Shown here in pieces: positions 16,095 through 20,000 of a stretch of DNA of 20,000 nt. Both the position numbers and the translations under genes were made by a program. This DNA comes from Chromera velia (Eukaryota; Sar; Chromeraceae), in NCBI GenBank assembly GCA_018398765.1, contig JAHBMJ010003647.1, forward strand, positions 1 through 20,000, written 5' to 3'. Position 1 is the stretch's first letter. Each line of letters opens with the position of its first letter. The notes beneath the pieces are model-generated. The model was not told the DNA's origin, searched no databases, and saw only the letters and a program-made list of their open reading frames with translations.

Positions 16095-17920
16095 ATGCAG
16101 GGGTTCTCATTAAGAGACGCGTTTCCACTACGAGGTGCCCTCTGTCTTCTTTTCCTCTTAAGGCGAGCTGCAGCTTCAGGGAGTTTCTTCTCGTGTTTCC
16201 TTCGCCCCTCACCGCATCCAGGCATTCTGTGCGGGGGAGACGGCAGAAGTGTTCTGAACTCGGAGACGGGGGCAGCGGAGTCCTTCTATTCTGAGGCAGA
16301 AGGGAGGAGCACTTCCAGTCTAAGCTTGTCCCAGCTCAATAAGGCCTCAGATGCTTCTTGCCTGAGCTCAAGGAGGCCAGAGGCAACGGATTTGAGATCT
16401 AGGAGGGGGGGAATTCTTCAGAGGTTCGGGGTGGGAGCCTTTGGTGCCTTGGGGGTGCCTCTGTTGAGAGGTTTTCCGACTGCATATGCAGGAGGCTCTT
16501 TGCAGACTGGTGGGCAGATGGGGACAGTGAAGGTTGGAGACTCTCTTGAAGTCTCAAGGCTTGGGGTGGGAACTTGGAGTTGGGGGAATAAGATTCTGTG
16601 GGGGTACGACGAGAGCATGGATGGACAGCTGCAGGATGCGTTTGATGAAATTGTCAGGGGAGGTGTGAATTGGTTTGATTCTGCGGACTCGTATGGCACA
16701 GGAAAGATTACGGGGCGTGCCGAGACGCTGCTGGGCCGGTTCGCACGAGAGAACAGGAACGGAAGGGCCGGAGAGAATGTGAAGGTATTCACGAAATTTG
16801 CGCCTTATCCATTTCGTGTGGGCAGAGAGAGTATGGTGACAGCGGTAGACGAGGCTTGTGCACGGTTGGGACGGTCTAAAATTGAGGTGGGGCAATTGCA
16901 CTGGATTCCTCCGGGGGGGTGGCAGCTGCGTGAGTACCTGGATGGACTTGCGTATTGTGTGAGGGAAAGGGGAACGTTGGGGGCCGTTGGGGTGAGTAAT
17001 TGCGGTCCGAAGGAACTGAAGCAAATTGCCAAGAGGTTGAAGGACCTCGGTGTTCCTCTGGTCTCTAATCAGGTCAGGCATCAACAACGAAAAGAAGACA
17101 GAAAGGAGCGAATCGATGAGATGAGTCTGAGGCATGCAAGTTTTCTTGAAGATGCTGTCTGCCGCACAGACGCACTCGCACTCACGTCTTTATGTACAGC
17201 ATTGTGAATGCATGCGTGTATGCATACATGCACACGCACGTCAAAGGAAGGAAGCATCGCAAAAACAAGGGAACATGGACAGATCCTCTGCCCACCGGTA
17301 TTTGAGACACACACAAACACACATACACACACTCTGTGTGTGTGTGTGTGTGTGTGCCTGATCGTGCGAGACAGAAGGGGGAGGGGGGTGGAGTTTGGAA
17401 GGTGCGCGACCTTTTTTCCTTTAAATTTGTGCACGCAAATATTTGTTTGCAGGTCCAGTTCTCTCTGGTATCGCGTCTCCCAGAGACCTCAGGTCTTCTC
17501 AACGAGTGTGCAGACATGGGCATCCGTCTGATCGGGTACAGCCCTCTCTGTCTGGGCCTTCTGACGGGAAAATTCAGCCAGCAGCCCGCCGAGCCGAAGC
17601 AAAGTTTACCGTCAGGCCTCCGGAGTGTCGTGTTTCCCTCGCTCCTCTCAAAAACAGAAGGGCTACAGGCTACATTGAGAGAAATATCAGCAGCGCAAAG
17701 TAAAAAAACGGGCGTTTCAGTGACCCCCGCCGCTGTTGCGATCAGTTGGGTCCTATCGAAGGATGTTCTCTGTCTGGTTGGGGTGAAGAATGCCAATCAG
17801 TCTGTGGAGAATTTGAAGGCTGCAGGGCTGAAGCTGGACGAGGGGGAGCTCAGAGCTCTAGACGATGAATCGAGGGGTCTCGGGAACCTTGCACAACAAA
17901 ACATTTTTCAAACAGCCTGA
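16095..17920 (+). CDS. Aldo/keto reductase with predicted thylakoid-lumen leader (2 exons)
   Basis: Exons 16095-17072 and 17453-17920 join in phase 0 (SNQ/VQFSLVSR, matching the family's SNQVxYSLxxR) to give 481 residues. The domain from about residue 145 is an AKR TIM barrel with the full catalytic tetrad: Asp195, Tyr200 (FDSADSYG), Lys234 (VFTKFA) and His269 (QLHW). LGVGTWSWGNKxLWGY and GVKNANQSVENL place it near plant plastid NAD(P)H-linked AKRs of the At1g06690 type. The substrate is not predictable. The leader has a signal peptide (about 14-30), a Ser-rich transit-like region, RSRR at 101-104, a hydrophobic stretch at 110-124 and AYA/GG at 130-134, a Tat-like lumen transfer signal. A lumen location would be odd because NADPH is normally made on the stromal side; Tat export of a cofactor-loaded folded enzyme would be one solution. 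The leader and ATG are consistent with a full-length N-terminus. Confidence 0.85.
17073..17452 (+). other. Intron of the aldo/keto reductase gene
   Basis: A 380-bp GT-AG intron (donor CAG/GTCAGG, acceptor TTTGCAG). It contains TGCATGCG near 17209 and a CA-then-TG inverted microsatellite at 17307-17356. Splicing is well supported because it restores the AKR consensus exactly. Confidence 0.8.
17307..17356 (+). repeat. (CA)n followed by (TG)n, self-complementary
   Basis: An imperfect CA tract (17307-17332) is followed almost directly by a perfect TG tract (17335-17356). The two halves are complementary, so the pre-mRNA could fold into a near-perfect hairpin within the intron. Confidence 0.85.
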
Positions 17921-18094
17921 CGCTTCACCTAGCGCTTTACCCGACAGCTGCATGGTAATCCAGAAAAAAAAAAATGCTAAGAGCCGATCGTTAATTATCA
18001 TAGACGGGATAGGTCAGATGTTTACAGTTGTAGATCATTTCGAAAGATGACTATACACGACGATTAGCTAGTAGTATTACATCATTTTCTATTA

Positions 18095-18211
18095 TATGTT
18101 TTCTAACCTTTTTTAAATAATATCTGTTACCTGGAGTCATATACTATGTTTTCTAACCTTTACTAACCTCTTTTAGTAAATAATACTTGTCACCTGGAGT
18201 CACTTGTAGTC
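18095..18211 (+). repeat. Imperfect tandem duplication in AT-rich spacer
   Basis: Copy 1 (18095-18144) and copy 2 (18145-18211) both start with TATGTTTTCTAACCTTT and both contain ACCTGGAGTCA near the end. Copy 2 carries about 17 extra bases (ACTAACCTCTTTTAG-like) in the middle. Confidence 0.85.
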
Positions 18212-18649
18212 ATGTACTTTACCAGTGGCTCTGTCATTCTTCTCAGACTTCTCTTGTTTGCCTATAAACTTGGATTCAGTACTATGAAGAGGGTGAACTT
18301 ATGTAAGAAAAAAAAATTAAAAATCTAGCAAATATGTAGTAACAAATAAAATTTTATAAAACTTTAGGAAGAAAGGGGCATAAATTAAGTGAAGAAAATA
18401 GTGAAGCGGACAACATATGGGATAACATGAGAGAAACACAACCAGATACAAGAAAGTACAAGAAAGAAAGATTCTAAAAACCAGAGAGAAGGGGGGGCCG
18501 GGAAGAGAAAGTCTTAGAGAGGAGGGGGGCCCGCTGCTTGTATACGCGTGTCGAAAAGTGTCGGAGCGAGGGCCCAGGCATCACGCGGCCGCGCGAGCCA
18601 ATCCTGTGTAGGGATGCCAGGGCCCTTGCGTCTGTATTGGTCGCATTAA

Positions 18650-18671
18650 TTTCGCGCCGAATTTAAATTCG
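18650..18671. promoter_or_regulatory. E2F-like word overlapping a 14-bp palindrome
   Basis: TTTCGCGCC (18650-18658) matches the general E2F/DP consensus, and CGAATTTAAATTCG (18658-18671) is a perfect palindrome overlapping its end. Both lie about 350 bp upstream of the start at 19021, near two CCAAT boxes. Short-motif matches of this kind are weak evidence. Confidence 0.3.
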
Positions 18672-18771
18672 TGCGCCTGAATTTCTTTCGATCCCCATAT
18701 GCACTGCATGAGCAAATGCATGAATTAAGGTAATTATATACAAGCAACTGTAAAGCCAAACCAAAAGAACG

Positions 18772-18996
18772 ATGCAATCGCCTCCTGTGTATGCATATCT
18801 GAGAGCTGAACTGCAACGGCATCACTATATCAAACAGCACCACTGGAGGTTCCTGAAGCCAAAAGAACCAGGCTCTCAGTTGACTGCATTTCAGGAATGT
18901 TGTTCACAGTTGCCAACACATTTATCGCATGTGCTTCCAAATGAAGCATGGAGAGTAGCACCAGCACGACGCTACTGCACCCTTACACCGCCTTAG
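18772..18996 (+). other. Small upstream ORF (74 codons)
   Basis: This frame ends 24 bp before the start codon of the membrane-protein gene. The predicted product is His/Gln/Pro-rich (YAYLRAELQRHHYIKQHH near the start), without repeat-derived bias and without a known domain. It is either a uORF in that gene's 5' leader or chance; I do not assign a function. Confidence 0.25.
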
Positions 18997-19020
18997 TCTG
19001 TCAAAAGACCAGCCAATAAA

Positions 19021-19809
19021 ATGCCAAAGAGCGTCTCCATCCCAAGGCAGCCGAGGAAAGAGGGAGATGTACCTGCCCTTGGTCATGAGGATGATGTCAG
19101 CAATGGAGACGGTGAAAAGACCCCGTTCAAGCCCCGTGTACTTTTTGCCCCACCCTCACCTGCCAGAGGCGGGCTGGCAGACAGGACTTTCGACAGAACA
19201 ACCAAAAGTGCAGACTCTATCTGGAGCAGCGCCTCTGTCTTCCCTCCACCCTCAAGCGAGAACGTTCCTGACTGGTCTTCCGATAACTCCCGTCTTCCTT
19301 TCACCTGCTGCGGACTGATTCCCTCTATCCTCAACTTCTTTCAGGCCACAATTGTAGAAGTGGTGCTATTTTTTGCGCTTCTTGTCATCGCTTCCATTCT
19401 TCTCTATAACAATTTCGACACGGGCAAAGTGCCCGGGGAGCTTCTGCTGAGTAAGATTCTGTTCCAGATTGCGTTTGCGCACCTGTTCTCGAAGATTCTG
19501 GTCTTCCCCCTCCGAGCTGTCGTCAAGTGGGGGTGTAGGAGGTTTGACCCTCAACACAAGAGGGCCTTTTCGATTGTGATCAACACAAGCGACCCCGCCC
19601 TGTGGCACTTCCTCTTCTCCTGCACCATGATTGCCGTGTGGGACCTCTGGATGGTCCCCCTCGTTCACTCCCGAACGCTGGGGTTCTTCAGCCGCGTCTC
19701 CGAGGACCACGAGCTGGAGTCTGCCTACGAGTATCTCCACAAGACGTTTGGGTATAGACTGCAGACGGTCCGCATGGTGCTCATCGTTGCGACGCTCTAC
19801 TCCGTCAAG
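19021..19809 (+). CDS. MscS-like mechanosensitive channel candidate, first exon (partial)
   Basis: The first 263 codons end at a good donor (AAG/GTGTGT), and the gene continues beyond the window. Residues 1-95 are a Pro/Ser/charged cytosolic tail. Four hydrophobic segments follow at about 108-129, 145-167, 192-214 and 249-262 onward. The order of charged loops, and the last segment RLQTVRMVLIVATLYSVKV at the exon end, resemble the helix before the pore in plant and fungal MscS-like (MSL) proteins, which open on membrane tension. The diagnostic pore helix and beta domain are not in the window, so another multi-pass membrane protein remains possible. No targeting signal is evident at the N-terminus. 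Confidence 0.5.
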
Positions 19810-20000
19810 GTGTGTCCACCCGATAAAGTTCTGAACGTAAATATAATTACACATATCTTATGACCTTATATGTCTGTAGCATCATCCCCTGGCTCGACAG
19901 CTGCTGCATGTTTTCTCAAGTTTTCCAGTATTTAGTTGTACTACATGTATGTAGCCTGTTGTGTCCCCTTGCGACATGCATTTTGTTTGCTCGTTTGACT
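19810..20000 (+). other. Probable intron 1 of the membrane-protein gene
   Basis: From the GTGTGT donor to the window end no acceptor restores a recognisable continuation. The frame read through the donor stops at 19863 after an AT-rich tail, which supports splicing at 19809. Confidence 0.5.

Larger units (their letters stand above)
17921..19020. other. Intergenic region: AT-rich DNA then promoter-like stretch
   Basis: After the AKR stop, an AT-rich segment (about 17980-18480) contains a tandem duplication at 18095-18211 but no coding frame. From about 18485 composition changes to GC-rich (GGGGGGGCCGGG, GCGGCCGCGCG). A CCAAT box (18598-18602), an inverted CCAAT (18636-18640) and an E2F-like word follow, suggesting the promoter of the membrane-protein gene. 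Confidence 0.5.

Noticed and set aside
16418-17135. Minus-strand Pro/Ser-rich frames opposite the AKR gene
   Set aside because: Antisense shadows; the plus strand carries the full AKR catalytic tetrad.
1-20000. CRISPR array, bacterial operon, integron or virus
   Set aside because: No spaced identical repeats with unique spacers, no Shine-Dalgarno-linked gene clusters, and no replication or capsid genes; introns and targeting leaders point to nuclear eukaryotic DNA.

Overview
The window looks like nuclear DNA of a photosynthetic eukaryote with a secondary (complex) plastid. A chromerid-type alveolate such as Chromera is my best guess, but this is inference; another complex alga is possible. 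The grounds are: GT-AG introns; long intergenic regions full of microsatellites; two proteins whose N-termini read as ER signal peptide, then transit-like stretch, then a second twin-arginine hydrophobic segment ending in an AxA-type site, as expected for thylakoid-lumen proteins of complex plastids; a signal-peptide-free starch-binding domain, which would fit cytosolic starch; and a Dpy-30-like protein of a kind common in cilia.

Layout. 1-1834: no convincing gene, poly-C runs and purine/pyrimidine microsatellites. 1835-3253 (-): intronless secreted alkaline phosphatase-like protein. 3254-4046: shared upstream region of a divergent pair, with an upstream ORF overlapping the next start codon. 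4047-7141 (+): four-exon gene for a predicted helical thylakoid-lumen protein of unknown function; its last intron is almost entirely microsatellite. 7142-9062: AT-rich island with a ~100-bp direct repeat, a tRNA-like Pol III unit at 8231-8357, and a stretch with good splice signals on both strands. 9063-10748 (+): CBM20 starch-binding domain, a long low-complexity linker, and an array of 18-residue Cys/His repeats. The array runs past an in-frame TGA and then changes frame. 10947-13288: no gene recognised, AT-rich in its middle. 13289-15559 (-): two-exon Dpy-30-like coiled-coil protein. 15560-16094: divergent promoter region with TGCATGCA clusters, a CpG-rich block and a CCAAT box. 16095-17920 (+): two-exon aldo/keto reductase with a predicted lumen-targeting leader. 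17921-19020: AT-rich DNA with a tandem duplication, then a promoter-like stretch. 19021-19809 (+): first exon of a multi-pass membrane protein resembling MscS-like channels, continuing beyond the window.

The genes form no operon-like pathway. Two are head-to-head neighbours of plastid genes (phosphatase/lumen protein; Dpy-30 protein/aldo-keto reductase), so shared bidirectional promoters are plausible. The least familiar items are the CBM20-Cys/His-repeat fusion with its decaying 3' end, the lumen-directed aldo/keto reductase, and the unnamed lumenal helical protein. All intron positions were inferred by eye from splice consensus, reading frame and homology pattern, without transcript data.
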